In this document: in pieces, positions 25,122 through 36,066 of the stretch
Layout of the letters: each line of letters begins with the position of its first letter
Numbering within the stretch: the stretch's first letter is position 1
DNA from: Streptomyces sp. cg36
Lineage (GTDB): Bacteria > Actinomycetota > Actinomycetes > Streptomycetales > Streptomycetaceae
Direction of reading: 5' to 3'
Assembly: GCF_041080675.1 (NCBI RefSeq)
Contig: NZ_CP163520.1
Coordinates: forward strand, 3,038,001 to 3,102,000
DNA length: 64,000 nt
Program-made: the position numbers and the translations under genes
The notes under the pieces: generated by a model
The model's input: the letters and a program-made list of their open reading frames with translations, nothing else
Databases searched by the model: none
Told to the model about the DNA's origin: nothing

Positions 25122-26276
25122 TCAGCCCCTGCGGTGCAGCATCCAGGGCTCGACCACGCCGAGGCCGCGCACCGGCCGCTGCCACATCGGCTGCAGCGCG
25201 AACCGGTACTTGGGCGGCTCCTCGCCCTCCTTCTCGGCCGCGGCGGCCTCCTCGGCGGCCTGCGCCTCCGAGACGGGCGCGTCCCCGGTCCGGGCCAGCT
25301 CCTCCGCGAAGGCGCCGTCGACCAGCACCGAGTCCTTGGGCGCTATCGAGGTGAGGCGGCTGGCGAGGTTCACGGTGGTGCCGAACACATCGCCCATCCG
25401 GGTGGTGACCGTGCCGAAGGCGATGCCCACGCGCAGCGCGGGCATCGTCTCGTCGTGGCCCATCGTCTCGATCAGCCGCAGCGATATCTCGGCGGCGGTC
25501 CCGGCGTCGTCGGCCGCGAAGAGCACCTCGTCGCCGAGCGTCTTGATGAGCCGTCCGCCGTGCGCGGCGACCAGGTCGGCGGCGGTCGTCTCGAACGCCT
25601 CGACCAGCTCGCCCAGCTCCTCCTCCTCCAGGCGCCGGGTCAGCCGGGTGAAGCCGACGAGGTCGGCGAAGCCGACGGCGAGCCGCCGGTCGACCATCTC
25701 CTCGTCGTCGGCCGCCTGCACCACCCGCCCGGTGGCGGCGGCCAGCTGGCGCCGCCACACATAGACGAGGAACTCCTCCAGCTCCGGCAGCAACAGCTCG
25801 ACCAGCGGATACGTGACCTCCGTACGGGTCATCCCGGGCTCGGGCGGCTCGGTCAGGCCCTCCAGGAAGGAATCGATCTGCCATTCGGCCAGCCGGGCGG
25901 TGGTCTGCCCGGTGGAGCGGGCCACCTGCACGGCCATCGGCTCGCTGAGCAGCCCCGCCTCGACCAGACCGGCGAGCCGGCGCAGCGCCAGCACGTCGGC
26001 CTCGGTGAGCGCCTTGGCCTGGCCGATGTCGGCGAAGCCCATGGCCCGCCAGAACCGCGACGCCAGCTCCATGGAGACCCCGGCGGTGCGGGCCGCCTGG
26101 AACGGCGTGTAGCGGCGGTCCGCGCCCAGGATCAGCTGCTCCAGCCGGATGGCCAGCGGGTCGTGGGTCGGCTCGGCGGTGTGGTCCACGGCGTGGTGCG
26201 GGGTCGGATAGGGGGACGGCGCCGTCTCGGGGGGTGGGTCGCCACCCTCGCCCGGCTGTGTGTCGTCGACGGTCAC
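25122..26276 (-). CDS. cya: Class III adenylate cyclase
   Basis: A 384-residue cytoplasmic cyclase making cAMP, which in Streptomyces works with the CRP-like protein in germination and development. After a disordered Pro-rich start, residues about 40-150 form the regulatory domain found in the pH-sensing mycobacterial Rv1264, and residues about 195-340 the catalytic domain. Metal-binding aspartates are Asp205 (FADLVGFT) and Asp249 (TLGDEVLF); the Gly-Thr-Val-Asn-Leu-Ala segment near 310 contributes the transition-state Asn. The GTG at 26276 follows AGGAGG and gives the expected N-terminus, so the longer frame to 26339 is rejected. The biotin ligase gene lies 94 bp upstream on the same strand. 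Confidence 0.92.
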   Translation of the reverse strand: MTVDDTQPGEGGDPPPETAPSPYPTPHHAVDHTAEPTHDPLAIRLEQLILGADRRYTPFQAARTAGVSMELASRFWRAMGFADIGQAKALTEADVLALRRLAGLVEAGLLSEPMAVQVARSTGQTTARLAEWQIDSFLEGLTEPPEPGMTRTEVTYPLVELLLPELEEFLVYVWRRQLAAATGRVVQAADDEEMVDRRLAVGFADLVGFTRLTRRLEEEELGELVEAFETTAADLVAAHGGRLIKTLGDEVLFAADDAGTAAEISLRLIETMGHDETMPALRVGIAFGTVTTRMGDVFGTTVNLASRLTSIAPKDSVLVDGAFAEELARTGDAPVSEAQAAEEAAAAEKEGEEPPKYRFALQPMWQRPVRGLGVVEPWMLHRRG

Positions 26277-26370
26277 CAGCCGCCTCCTGCCCGTTCCCTG
26301 CGCACTTCCCTGCCGATCTGTCGCTGGATCGGGCTCCACGATACGACAGGTGTGCCGTAGCTCACGTCCC

Positions 26371-27231
26371 TCAGCCCGTTGCCGTCCGCAGATGAACGAT
26401 GTCGCCCGCCGCGACCGGCTCCCGCAGGCCGGTCCCGGTGGCCAGCACCAGCCTGCCGTCGGAGTCGACCGCGACCGCCTCGCCGGTCAGCGAACGCTCG
26501 CCCGGCAGCTCGGCGCGGACCGTACGGCCCAGCGTGGCGCAGCCCGCCGCGTATGTCTCCTGGAGCCGGGAGGCGGCCGGGTCGCCGCCCGCCTCGCGCC
26601 AGTCCACGTACCACTGCTCCAGCGAGCGCAGCACGGCCCGCAGCAGCGTCTCGCGGTCGGTGGAGACCGCGTTCGCCAGCGCCAGCGAACCGGCGGCGGG
26701 GACGGGCAGTTCCGCCGCCCGCAGCGTCACGTTCAGGCCGATGCCGACCACCACGGCGTCGTCCCCGGCCCGCTCGGCGAGGATGCCGCCCGCCTTGCGC
26801 TCCTCGCCGTCCACGGTGACCAGCAGGTCGTTGGGCCACTTCAGCGAGGTGTCCACGCCCGCGGCCCGGGACAGACCGGTGGCGACGGCGACTCCGGTGA
26901 GCAGCGGCAGCCAGCCCCAGCGCTCGGCCGGGACGCCCGGTCCGGGCCGGAGCAGGACCGAGAAGAACAGCCCCGACCGGGCGGGCGCCGTCCAGTTGCG
27001 GTCCAGGCGCCCCCGGCCCGCGGTCTGCTCCTCGGCCACCAGGACCGCGCCCTCGGGCAGCTCCTTGGCGCGGGAGGTGAGGTCGGAGTTGGTGGAGCCG
27101 GTCTCCGCGACCACGTCGAGGGAGGTCCACAGGGCGCCGGGCCGCACCAGGGCGTGGCGCAGGGCGGAGGCGTTGAGCGGGGGCCGGTCGAGGTCGGACC
27201 AGCGGCTGTCGGATACGTCCGGAGGCGTCAT
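26371..27231 (-). CDS. birA: Biotin--[acetyl-CoA-carboxylase] ligase
   Basis: A 286-residue monofunctional biotin protein ligase. The biotinyl-5'-AMP loop is GRGRLDRNW (about 93-101), the KWPNDLLV block follows near 150, and a C-terminal SH3-like domain spans about 230-286. It lacks an N-terminal DNA-binding domain, so it should not act as the BirA repressor. It attaches biotin to the acyl-CoA carboxylase alpha subunit, whose beta, epsilon and alpha genes lie next to it on the opposite strand. A TAACCT -10-like element ends 6 nt before the ATG and there is no Shine-Dalgarno, so the mRNA is likely leaderless. Confidence 0.92.
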   Translation of the reverse strand: MTPPDVSDSRWSDLDRPPLNASALRHALVRPGALWTSLDVVAETGSTNSDLTSRAKELPEGAVLVAEEQTAGRGRLDRNWTAPARSGLFFSVLLRPGPGVPAERWGWLPLLTGVAVATGLSRAAGVDTSLKWPNDLLVTVDGEERKAGGILAERAGDDAVVVGIGLNVTLRAAELPVPAAGSLALANAVSTDRETLLRAVLRSLEQWYVDWREAGGDPAASRLQETYAAGCATLGRTVRAELPGERSLTGEAVAVDSDGRLVLATGTGLREPVAAGDIVHLRTATG

Positions 27232-27364
27232 ACAGCCAGGTTAGGCGCGTTGGCGCAAGCGCACTGTGGTGTGGCAAACGACGCACTGCCGAACCGTATC
27301 GCCACCACTACCCTACGAGTCAGTAGCCAGCAGAACCCGTGACCAGGCAGGGAGCCGCATCCCG

Positions 27365-28966
27365 ATGTCCGAGCCGGAGCAGCCATCGATGACCGACATC
27401 CACACCACCGCGGGCAAGCTCGCGGACCTGCAGCGCCGGATCGACGAGGCCACGCACGCCGGCTCAGCGCGCGCGGTGGAAAAGCAGCACGCCAAGGGCA
27501 AGTTGACCGCCCGTGAGCGGGTGGAGCTGCTCCTCGACGAAGGGTCGTTCGTCGAGCTCGACGAGTTCGCCCGGCACCGCTCCACCGACTTCGGGATGGA
27601 GCTGAACCGCCCGTACGGCGATGGCGTGGTGACCGGTTACGGCACCGTCGACGGCCGTCCGGTGGCGGTGTTCTCGCAGGACTTCACGGTCCTCGGCGGC
27701 TCGCTCGGCGAGGTCTTCGGCCAGAAGATCATGAAGGTGATGGACTTCGCGCTGAAGACCGGCTGCCCGGTCGTCGGCATCAACGACTCCGGCGGCGCCC
27801 GCATCCAGGAGGGCGTCATGGCCCTCGGCATGTACGGCGAGATCTTCCGCCGCAACACCCATGCCTCCGGCGTGATCCCGCAGATCTCGCTGGTCGTGGG
27901 CCCGTGCGCGGGCGGCGCGGTCTACTCCCCGGCCATCACCGACTTCACGGTGATGGTCGACCAGACCTCGCACATGTTCATCACCGGCCCGGACGTCATC
28001 AAGACGGTCACCGGCGAGGACGTCGGCTTCGAGGAGCTGGGCGGCGCGCGCACCCACAACGCCACCTCGGGCGTGGCCCACCACCTGGCGGGCGACGAGA
28101 AGGACGCCATCGAGTACGTCAAGTCCCTGCTGTCGTACCTGCCTTCGAACAACCTCAGCGAGCCCCCGGCCTTCCCCGAGGCGGCCGACCTGGACGTCTC
28201 GGCGACCGACCTGGAGCTGGACACGGTCATCCCGGACTCGGCGAACCAGCCGTACGACATGCACACCGTGATCGAGCACGTGCTGGACGACGGCGAGTTC
28301 CTGGAGACGCAGGCCCTGTTCGCGCCGAACATCCTCACCGGCTTCGGCCGGGTCGAGGGCCACCCGGTCGGCATCGTCGCCAACCAGCCGATGCAGTTCG
28401 CGGGCTGCCTGGACATCGACGCCAGCGAGAAGGCCGCCCGGTTCGTGCGCACCTGCGACGCGTTCAACGTGCCGGTGGTCACCTTCGTGGACGTGCCGGG
28501 CTTCCTGCCGGGCGTGGACCAGGAGTACGGCGGCATCATCCGGCGCGGCGCCAAGCTGATCTACGCGTACGCCGAGGCGACCGTCCCGCTGATCACGGTC
28601 ATCACCCGCAAGGCGTTCGGCGGCGCCTACGACGTCATGGGCTCCAAGCACCTGGGCGCCGACCTCAACCTGGCCTGGCCCACCGCCCAGATCGCGGTGA
28701 TGGGCGCCCAGGGGGCGGTGAACATCCTGCACCGGCGCACCATCGCCGCCGCCGCGGACGCCGAGGAGGCGGAGGCCACCCGCGCCCGGCTGATCACGGA
28801 GTACGAGGACACCCTCCTCAACCCGTACGTGGCGGCCGAGCGCGGCTACATCGACGCGGTGATCATGCCGTCGGACACCCGGTCGCACATCGTGCGCGGC
28901 CTGCGTCAGCTGCGCACCAAGCGGGAAAGCCTTCCCCCGAAGAAGCACGGCAACATCCCCCTCTAG
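27365..28966 (+). CDS. pccB: Acyl-CoA (propionyl-CoA) carboxylase beta subunit
   Basis: A 533-residue carboxyltransferase that moves CO2 from carboxybiotin to propionyl-CoA (or acetyl-CoA), feeding methylmalonyl-CoA into fatty acids and polyketides. Both halves of the crotonase-like fold are complete, with oxyanion-hole glycines in [23 protein letters not shown] and [12 protein letters not shown]. It ends in the conserved KKHGNIPL. The ATG at 27365 follows AGGGAG and gives the usual start MSEPEQ; the frame further upstream is non-conserved. accE begins 18 bp downstream, and the alpha subunit gene lies 2 kb further on, so one holoenzyme is encoded locally. Confidence 0.94.
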   Translation: MSEPEQPSMTDIHTTAGKLADLQRRIDEATHAGSARAVEKQHAKGKLTARERVELLLDEGSFVELDEFARHRSTDFGMELNRPYGDGVVTGYGTVDGRPVAVFSQDFTVLGGSLGEVFGQKIMKVMDFALKTGCPVVGINDSGGARIQEGVMALGMYGEIFRRNTHASGVIPQISLVVGPCAGGAVYSPAITDFTVMVDQTSHMFITGPDVIKTVTGEDVGFEELGGARTHNATSGVAHHLAGDEKDAIEYVKSLLSYLPSNNLSEPPAFPEAADLDVSATDLELDTVIPDSANQPYDMHTVIEHVLDDGEFLETQALFAPNILTGFGRVEGHPVGIVANQPMQFAGCLDIDASEKAARFVRTCDAFNVPVVTFVDVPGFLPGVDQEYGGIIRRGAKLIYAYAEATVPLITVITRKAFGGAYDVMGSKHLGADLNLAWPTAQIAVMGAQGAVNILHRRTIAAAADAEEAEATRARLITEYEDTLLNPYVAAERGYIDAVIMPSDTRSHIVRGLRQLRTKRESLPPKKHGNIPL

Positions 28967-28983
28967 GCCCCCGAGGAGCGGTC

Positions 28984-29190
28984 ATGATCAAGGTCGTACG
29001 GGGCAATCCGACCCCGGAGGAGCTGGCCGCCGCACTGGCGGTGGTCCAGGCGCGCGCCGCGGCGACGGCGTCCGCGTCGTCCGGTGCGCCGCTGCCGCCC
29101 GAGGAGTGGTCCGACCCGGCGCGCATCGCGCGCCGCCCGGTCCCCCGGCCGGGCCCGCGCTCCTGGGCGCGCAGCTACTGGCCCGTGTGA
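28984..29190 (+). CDS. pccE: Acyl-CoA carboxylase epsilon subunit
   Basis: A 68-residue protein typical of the small epsilon subunits of actinobacterial acyl-CoA carboxylases. It begins [21 protein letters not shown] and ends WARSYWPV, both conserved in the family. Epsilon binds the beta subunit core and stimulates activity of the complex. It starts 18 bp after pccB with GAGGAGCGG upstream, so the two are co-translated. Confidence 0.92.
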   Translation: MIKVVRGNPTPEELAAALAVVQARAAATASASSGAPLPPEEWSDPARIARRPVPRPGPRSWARSYWPV

Positions 29191-29207
29191 GACCCGGTCA
29201 GGGCGGT

Positions 29208-29223
29208 TGAGTACGCGTACTCA
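29208..29223. promoter_or_regulatory. Perfect 16-bp palindrome upstream of small membrane protein gene
   Basis: TGAGTACGCGTACTCA is a perfect palindrome located 18 bp past the epsilon subunit stop and 35 bp before the next ATG. It is too short to be a terminator and has no T run, so it looks like a binding site for a dimeric regulator. No matching second copy was noticed in the window. Confidence 0.5.
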
Positions 29224-29258
29224 GGCGCCCGGACCGGACCGGCCGCAGTATCGGAGGC

Positions 29259-29387
29259 ATGCTGTGGTCCGACCCGGAGAACGAGCCGCCGAAGGAACTG
29301 CGCGACGCCCAGGCGATGATGCGGCGCGCGGGTCTGGTGCTCGCGCTGCTCATGGTGGTGGGGATGGTCGCGGTCAGCCTCCGCTGA
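29259..29387 (+). CDS. 42-residue single-pass membrane protein
   Basis: A very short gene between the carboxylase subunit and maf. The ATG at 29259 is preceded by CGGAGG and the frame gives [18 protein letters not shown], a soluble acidic head, followed by one transmembrane helix (about residues 25-40) ending in SLR. I recall a similar tiny open frame at this place in S. coelicolor, which supports its being real. Head, helix and no tail suggest it binds something at the inner membrane face; the function is unknown. Confidence 0.7.
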   Translation: MLWSDPENEPPKELRDAQAMMRRAGLVLALLMVVGMVAVSLR

Positions 29388-29431
29388 CGCTCCCGCCCCG
29401 GCGGGGTGCGGCGCTGTCTACGATGGCCCGT

Positions 29432-30049
29432 ATGACTGCCGCCGCTCGCCGCCTCGTCCTCGCCTCCGCCTCGCCCGCCCGGCTCGGTCTGCTGCGGCAG
29501 GCCGGACTCGCCCCCGAGGTCATCGTCAGCGGGGTGGACGAGGACGCGCTGAGCGCCCCCACCCCCGGCGAGCTGGCCCTGGTGCTCGCCGAGGCCAAGG
29601 CGGACGCGGTCGCCGCCCGCCCGGAGGCCGCCGGGGCCCTGCTCATCGGCTGCGACTCGGTGCTGGAGCTGGACGGCGAGGCGCTGGGCAAGCCCGCCGA
29701 CGCCGAGGAGGCCACCGCCCGCTGGAAGTCCATGCGCGGCCGGGCCGGAGTGCTGCGCACGGGCCACTGCGTGATCGACACGGCGACCGGCCGCCGCGCC
29801 TCGGCGACCGCCTCCACCACGGTCCGCTTCGGCGAGCCGAGCGACGCGGAGGTGGCCGCGTACGTGGCGAGCGGCGAGCCGCTGCACGTGGCGGGCGCCT
29901 TCACCCTGGACGGCCGCTCGGCCCCGTTCGTGGACGGCATCGACGGCGACCCGGGCAACGTCATCGGCCTGTCGCTGCCGCTGCTGCGCAGGCTGCTCGC
30001 GGAGCTGGACATCAGCATCACGGACCTGTGGGCGACCCCGGCCGGCTAG
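29432..30049 (+). CDS. maf: Maf family nucleotide pyrophosphatase
   Basis: A 205-residue member of the Maf/Ham1 house-cleaning pyrophosphatases, which hydrolyse non-canonical or selected nucleoside triphosphates. Conserved blocks are [19 protein letters not shown] at the N-terminus, the acidic [22 protein letters not shown], and [27 protein letters not shown] near the C-terminus. In bacteria this family is tied to arrest of cell division. The ATG at 29432 is chosen over the ATG at 29423 because only the shorter form matches the family start; either is possible. Confidence 0.9.
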   Translation: MTAAARRLVLASASPARLGLLRQAGLAPEVIVSGVDEDALSAPTPGELALVLAEAKADAVAARPEAAGALLIGCDSVLELDGEALGKPADAEEATARWKSMRGRAGVLRTGHCVIDTATGRRASATASTTVRFGEPSDAEVAAYVASGEPLHVAGAFTLDGRSAPFVDGIDGDPGNVIGLSLPLLRRLLAELDISITDLWATPAG

Positions 30050-30080
30050 CCGGGCCGCCCGGTGGGGCGCGGCCGTCCGG

Positions 30081-30560
30081 CTAGACGGTCGCGGGGGCGT
30101 CGCTCGTGGGCGGCGCGCCGGGCCCCTCGGGGCTCTTCTCGCCCTCGCCGTCCCGCGGCTCCGCCGGGGCCGGGGGCGCGTTCAGCAGCAGGGCGAGCAC
30201 GATCAGGGCCAGCACCAGCATCATGAACGCGAAGGCCGCCCAGCCGATCAGACCGACCGTCAGCGCGCCGAGCACGCCGTGCACCACCGCGCAGGTGATC
30301 AGCACGATCCGCCCGAAGCGGCCGGGCGCGCGGTCGCGTACGGCGACGAGCAGCAGGAGCACCGCGCACAGCGCCAGATAGAGGCCGACGACGGCGCCCA
30401 TCGCATAGGTGGCGTTGGCCATGGTGGCGGAGTCGATGCCGCCCATGGACATGCTCTGCTGGTGGACGACCCGCCCGAGGATCCAGTTGATCAGCGCCAT
30501 GCCGATGGCCTCGCCCAAGAGAACGATCGCGGCCACCACGGCCACCGTCCTGCGCGCCAC
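30081..30560 (-). CDS. Four-helix membrane protein
   Basis: A 159-residue protein with four hydrophobic segments (about residues 5-30, 52-75, 84-104 and 105-128) and a polar, Pro/Glu-rich cytoplasmic tail. I do not know a function for this family. The GTG at 30560 has a GGAGGTG box upstream. It converges on maf, separated by 31 bp, and is divergent from the accA2 promoter region. It could be a small membrane structural protein; nothing in the motifs points to an enzyme. Confidence 0.75.
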   Translation of the reverse strand: MARRTVAVVAAIVLLGEAIGMALINWILGRVVHQQSMSMGGIDSATMANATYAMGAVVGLYLALCAVLLLLVAVRDRAPGRFGRIVLITCAVVHGVLGALTVGLIGWAAFAFMMLVLALIVLALLLNAPPAPAEPRDGEGEKSPEGPGAPPTSDAPATV

Positions 30561-30944
30561 GGCGCACCTCCCCCTGCCTACACCCAGCCCCTGTTACCGG
30601 TAGTACGTCCGACATCGCGAACGCTACTAACGGGTAAACCCCTGGGCAAGGGTCTTGCCGAAGGAGTGGGCGGGATCTTCCGGCCGTAAAGAATCATTCG
30701 GCCATTCGTAGGGACTCCACAAAGAATGTGCGGGGGCCGCTGGCCGCCAGGACAGAGACCTTGGCCACACCAGAACGCTAATGTGCCGAGGAGGGACCCG
30801 GCGTACCGTGGTGCGACAAGGGATTTCGCGACACGAGCTACCCCGGGATCACACTCCGTGTGGGCAAGCTCACCACCGGGGACGGGTCGTGGGCCGGTGT
30901 ACGGCTTCCCTAAACTCAGCTTGTTTTTCAAGGAGGGAGCCATC
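30561..30944 (+). promoter_or_regulatory. Intergenic region containing accA2 promoter
   Basis: 384 bp without a gene. It is less GC-rich than its surroundings. Near its right end TAAACT (30911-30916) resembles a -10 element, and AAGGAGGG lies before the GTG of accA2. Centrally, TAAAGAATCATTCGG and nearby repeats of CATTC suggest further regulatory sequence, but I could not match them to a known operator. Confidence 0.45.
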
Positions 30945-32718
<1,774 letters not shown>

Positions 32719-32742
32719 ACTCCCGTCACCGGCTGACCAGTC

Positions 32743-32776
32743 GGGGCCCCCGCCGGATCGTTCCGGCGGGGGCCCC
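32743..32776 (+). terminator. 15-bp hairpin after accA2
   Basis: A perfect 15-bp stem (GGGGCCCCCGCCGGA and complement) with a TCGT tetraloop, 24 bp beyond the carboxylase stop. A strong candidate for the transcription end of accA2. Confidence 0.78.
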
Positions 32777-32805
32777 GGCCGTTCCGGCGGCGATACGCTT
32801 CGGCG

Positions 32806-34254
32806 GTGCCGGACGAACCCTCCCTCACCACACGCCAGTTGGCGGCGGGCGTCCATCTGGACGCCCGCTACCGCGAAGCCGTCATCGGCGAACTGCACGA
32901 CCACCGGAACCGGTACAGCGCCCCGTCGCCCGACGTCGACACGGTCGCGCTGGTCACCGAGGCGCTGGGCGCGCGCAGGACGGCGACGGTCCTGGGCGGG
33001 TACGTGGCGCTCCTGTGGTTCGCCGGGTTCGTCTTCACGGGCGCCCTGTTCGCCCTGTACGCGGCGGCGTGCGCGGTCCTGCTCGGCGCGGCGGCCCTCG
33101 CCCGCCCCCGCCACTGGGCGGCCCGGACGGCGGCGGGCTGTCTGCGGGTGCTGGGCGGCGCGGCGCTGGCCGGGTACGCGGTGCTGGCCGGGGCCACCGC
33201 CGGGGACGCCGGGTGGCTGCGGACCACCGCCGCCTTCGGCTTCCCCCTGCTCACGGCCGGGCTGGTCGGGGCGCACCGGGCGGCGGTCGAGCTGAGGCTG
33301 CGGGTCATCGGCTCCCCCTCGTACCGCCTCCGGCGGGTCCCCTCAGGGCGGCACACGGCCGAACTCCTCGACCGGGAGCGCACCTCGTCCGTGGTGTTCC
33401 ACCGGCCCGACTCCCCGTTCCTGGGGGCGGGCCCGGTACGGGAGTCGCTGGGGCTGACGGTCGAAGTACGGGGACACGAGGGCCCGTTCGCACGGCCCCC
33501 GGCGCTGACGCGCATCGCGCGGGCCGTGGGGAACGTGCCCGGTCTCGCCGACAGCGTCGAGGACTGCTTCCTCTACCCGGAGGCGGTGGCGCCGCCCCGG
33601 AACACGTTCCCGCGGCTCCCGCACGAGCTGCCCGCCGGGCCGCGCTGGCTGCGGATCGTCTCCGGCTCCCGGGGCCCGCACCCGGTCACCGTCTTCGTCC
33701 AGGTCCGGCTGGACGGCACCTTCCTCTCCCTCCAGCAGGTCACCTGCGCCCTGCCGCCGGTCCGCGAGGACTTCGCGTACGCCCTGGGCGAGCCGCCCGC
33801 CGCCACGGGCCGGGCGCTGGTGCGGGCGCTGACCGCCTCGCCGCGGACCGCCGCCGCGCTGCTCACCGAGGTGGCGGCCTGGCCGGTGCGGCGCGTGCGG
33901 CGGTCCGCACGGGCGGGGCGGCGCACGGAGGCCGCCCGCGTCTCCGTCCGCGAGCTCGCCGCCGGGCCCGCGCTGCCCGCGCTCGCCGCCGCCGAGGCCG
34001 ACCGGGTCGCGCGGACCGTACGGCTCCTGGTCCTCGACGCCGTCCGCGAGGACCTGCGCGACCAGGGGCTGCACGCTCCGGGCCTCGGCGGCCCGGCGGA
34101 GGTACGGAACGAGCAGGTCGGCGACTTCCTCATCGGCAACTCGCGCGGCGCCGTCGCCATGGGCGACAACTCCCGCGCCGTCACCCGCCACACCTCCCCC
34201 GGCCCCACCACCAACCCCGACGACGACTCCTGGGAAGACGACGACCTTGGGTGA
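32806..34254 (+). CDS. Membrane protein of unknown function, accessory pair part 1
   Basis: A 482-residue protein I cannot assign. Residues 1-60 form a soluble head ([19 protein letters not shown], which resembles the heads of other actinobacterial membrane proteins), then about four membrane helices (65-165), then a ~290-residue soluble region. The tail has an unusual Gly/Asn/Ser-rich stretch, [20 protein letters not shown], and ends in acidic residues. The GTG start follows accA2's terminator. Its stop overlaps the start of the next gene, so both are translated together. I do not recall this pair at this place in S. coelicolor, which suggests an accessory insertion. Confidence 0.7.
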   Translation: MPDEPSLTTRQLAAGVHLDARYREAVIGELHDHRNRYSAPSPDVDTVALVTEALGARRTATVLGGYVALLWFAGFVFTGALFALYAAACAVLLGAAALARPRHWAARTAAGCLRVLGGAALAGYAVLAGATAGDAGWLRTTAAFGFPLLTAGLVGAHRAAVELRLRVIGSPSYRLRRVPSGRHTAELLDRERTSSVVFHRPDSPFLGAGPVRESLGLTVEVRGHEGPFARPPALTRIARAVGNVPGLADSVEDCFLYPEAVAPPRNTFPRLPHELPAGPRWLRIVSGSRGPHPVTVFVQVRLDGTFLSLQQVTCALPPVREDFAYALGEPPAATGRALVRALTASPRTAAALLTEVAAWPVRRVRRSARAGRRTEAARVSVRELAAGPALPALAAAEADRVARTVRLLVLDAVREDLRDQGLHAPGLGGPAEVRNEQVGDFLIGNSRGAVAMGDNSRAVTRHTSPGPTTNPDDDSWEDDDLG

Positions 34255-35266
34255 CATCGCCAAGGGGGTGCTGGGCGGCGCCTGGACCCTGCTCGTGGGG
34301 TGGATACTCCCGACCGTCCTCAACCTCGGCGTCTTCGCCCTGGCCGTCGCGCCCAGCCTGCGCCGCACCGCCGCGGCGCGCCGGCTGTGGCCGGACGGCA
34401 TGCCCGGCACGACCGTGGTGCTGCTGGCCGCCGCCCTGCTGCTCGGCCTGGTCCTCAGCGCCCTGCAGAACCTGCTCTACCGCGTCCTGGAGGGCTATGC
34501 CCTCTGGCCCGCCGCCGCCTACCGGGCGGGGTGCCGACGGGCGCTGAGGGCGCGGGGCGCGCTCGCCGACCGGCTGCTGGTCATCTCGCTGGAGCGGCGC
34601 GAGCGCGAGGGGACGCCCCCGGCCCCGCCGGCCCGCGCCGACCTGCTCCGGATCCGCGCGGACGCCCGGCTGGCCCGTGCCGTACGCGGGGACCGGCGGC
34701 GCACCTCCGCCCAGCGGGCGCTGCTGCGGGAGCGGCTGAACCGGTACCCGGTGGACGCGGCGCAGCTGGCCCCGACCCGGCTCGGCAACGCGATCCGCCG
34801 CTTCGAGGAGTACGGGCACGACCGGTACCGGCTGGACACCCAGCTGCTGTGGAACGAGCTGACCGGGGCCGCGTCCGACAAGCTGTGCCGTCAGGTGGAT
34901 CTGGCCCGCGCCAGCGTGGACTTCTTCGTGGCGCTGCTCGCCGGGCACACGGCGGTCGCGCTGGCCGCGCTGGCCACGCTCCCGGCCGCCTCCGCCGACG
35001 TCCCGCTGCTGCTCACGGCCGCCGGGGGCCTGGCCGTACTGGTGCCGCTCTGGTACCGGGCGGCGGTGACCGCGACCGACGAGTGGGCGGCGGCGGTGCG
35101 CGCCCTGGTGAACGCGGGACGCCAGCCGCTGGCCGAGGCGCTGGGACTGGTGCTGCCGGGGGAGCTGGCCGAGGAGCGGAAGATGTGGACCATGGTCTCC
35201 CGTTTCTCCCGCATCCCCTTCCACGACCGGGCGTCAGCGCTCGACCGCTACCGGGCGGCCCCGTGA
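34247..35266 (+). CDS. Membrane protein of unknown function, accessory pair part 2
   Basis: A 339-residue protein with two N-terminal helices (about 8-35 and 60-85), a ~140-residue soluble middle with many Arg and the conserved-looking phrase [29 protein letters not shown], two further helices (about 225-275), and a soluble end. Similar phrases occur in other Streptomyces membrane proteins of unknown role. The only in-frame start near the junction is TTG at 34247, inside the end of the previous gene (8-nt overlap); a later start is possible. It is followed 26 bp on by a TetR gene. Confidence 0.65.
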   Translation: MGDIAKGVLGGAWTLLVGWILPTVLNLGVFALAVAPSLRRTAAARRLWPDGMPGTTVVLLAAALLLGLVLSALQNLLYRVLEGYALWPAAAYRAGCRRALRARGALADRLLVISLERREREGTPPAPPARADLLRIRADARLARAVRGDRRRTSAQRALLRERLNRYPVDAAQLAPTRLGNAIRRFEEYGHDRYRLDTQLLWNELTGAASDKLCRQVDLARASVDFFVALLAGHTAVALAALATLPAASADVPLLLTAAGGLAVLVPLWYRAAVTATDEWAAAVRALVNAGRQPLAEALGLVLPGELAEERKMWTMVSRFSRIPFHDRASALDRYRAAP

Positions 35267-35292
35267 GCGCGCGGTTCGGGCATCCTTGGGGT

Positions 35293-35853
35293 ATGACGAC
35301 GAGGCCCATGCGTGCCGACGCGCGGCGCAACTACGAGCGGCTCCTCGGCGTGGCACGAGCCGCTTTCGCGGAACACGGCACGGACGCCTCGCTGGAGGAC
35401 GTGGCCAAGCGCGCGGGCGTCGGCATCGGCACCCTGTACCGGCACTTCCCCAACCGGCACGCCCTGATGAACGCGATCTTCCAGGGCGAGGTCGACGTAC
35501 TGCTGACCCGCTCCCGCGAGTTGCTGGACGCCGAACAGCCGTGTACGGCGCTCGTGGAGTGGCTGCGCGCCATCATCACTCATACGGGTGAGTATCGCGG
35601 GGTGGCCCGCGCCCTCATGTCGGCGTCGCACGACGACAGTTCGGCGCTGGCCCAGTGCAACGTGCCGATGCGGGAGGCGGGCAGCGCGCTGCTGGCCCGG
35701 GCGCAGCTGGCCGGCAGCGTGCGCGTGGACGTGACGATCGGCGATCTGCTCCAGCTCACCAACGCGATCGCGCTGGCGGCGGAACAGGCGCCGGACGACC
35801 CGGAGTTGGCCGACCGGCTGCTCGCGCTGACCCTGCGCGGCCTGAAGCCGTGA
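35293..35853 (+). CDS. TetR family transcriptional regulator
   Basis: A 186-residue regulator. The N-terminal TetR helix-turn-helix is clear: residues about 10-58 with TDASLEDVAKRAGVGIGTLYRHFPNRHALM. The ligand-binding domain is helical and of the SbtR-like C-terminal type. It starts 26 bp after the membrane protein pair on the same strand and could be part of that operon, perhaps as its autoregulator. The ATG at 35293 is chosen since sequence upstream is antisense or overlaps the previous gene. Confidence 0.85.
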   Translation: MTTRPMRADARRNYERLLGVARAAFAEHGTDASLEDVAKRAGVGIGTLYRHFPNRHALMNAIFQGEVDVLLTRSRELLDAEQPCTALVEWLRAIITHTGEYRGVARALMSASHDDSSALAQCNVPMREAGSALLARAQLAGSVRVDVTIGDLLQLTNAIALAAEQAPDDPELADRLLALTLRGLKP

Positions 35854-35990
35854 CCGGGGCGGCGCGTGCCCCGGCCACGACGACCGCGGGCGGCACGCGC
35901 CCAGGTCACGACACCGCGCGAGGGGACCACGGCCGCGGGACCGAAGACCCGGCCCGCCCCGACCTGAGCCGCCCCGGCCCGGCCTGCCGC

Positions 35991-36044
35991 GAACCGGCCC
36001 GGATCTGACGCGAACCGGCCCGGATCTGACGCGAACCGGCCCGG
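35991..36044 (+). repeat. 21-bp tandem repeat
   Basis: GAACCGGCCCGGATCTGACGC occurs twice in tandem (35991-36011 and 36012-36032) followed by a 12-bp partial copy. It lies between the convergent TetR and DeoR genes in a Pro/Arg-codon-like GC-rich spacer that holds no gene. Confidence 0.8.
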
Positions 36045-36066
36045 CCGCGTCCGCCCCGGCCCGTCC

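Noticed and set aside
32821..33320. The first accessory membrane protein as a toxin-antitoxin component
   Set aside because: At 482 residues with four helices and a large soluble domain it is unlike known toxins, and the partner is a second membrane protein rather than a small antitoxin.
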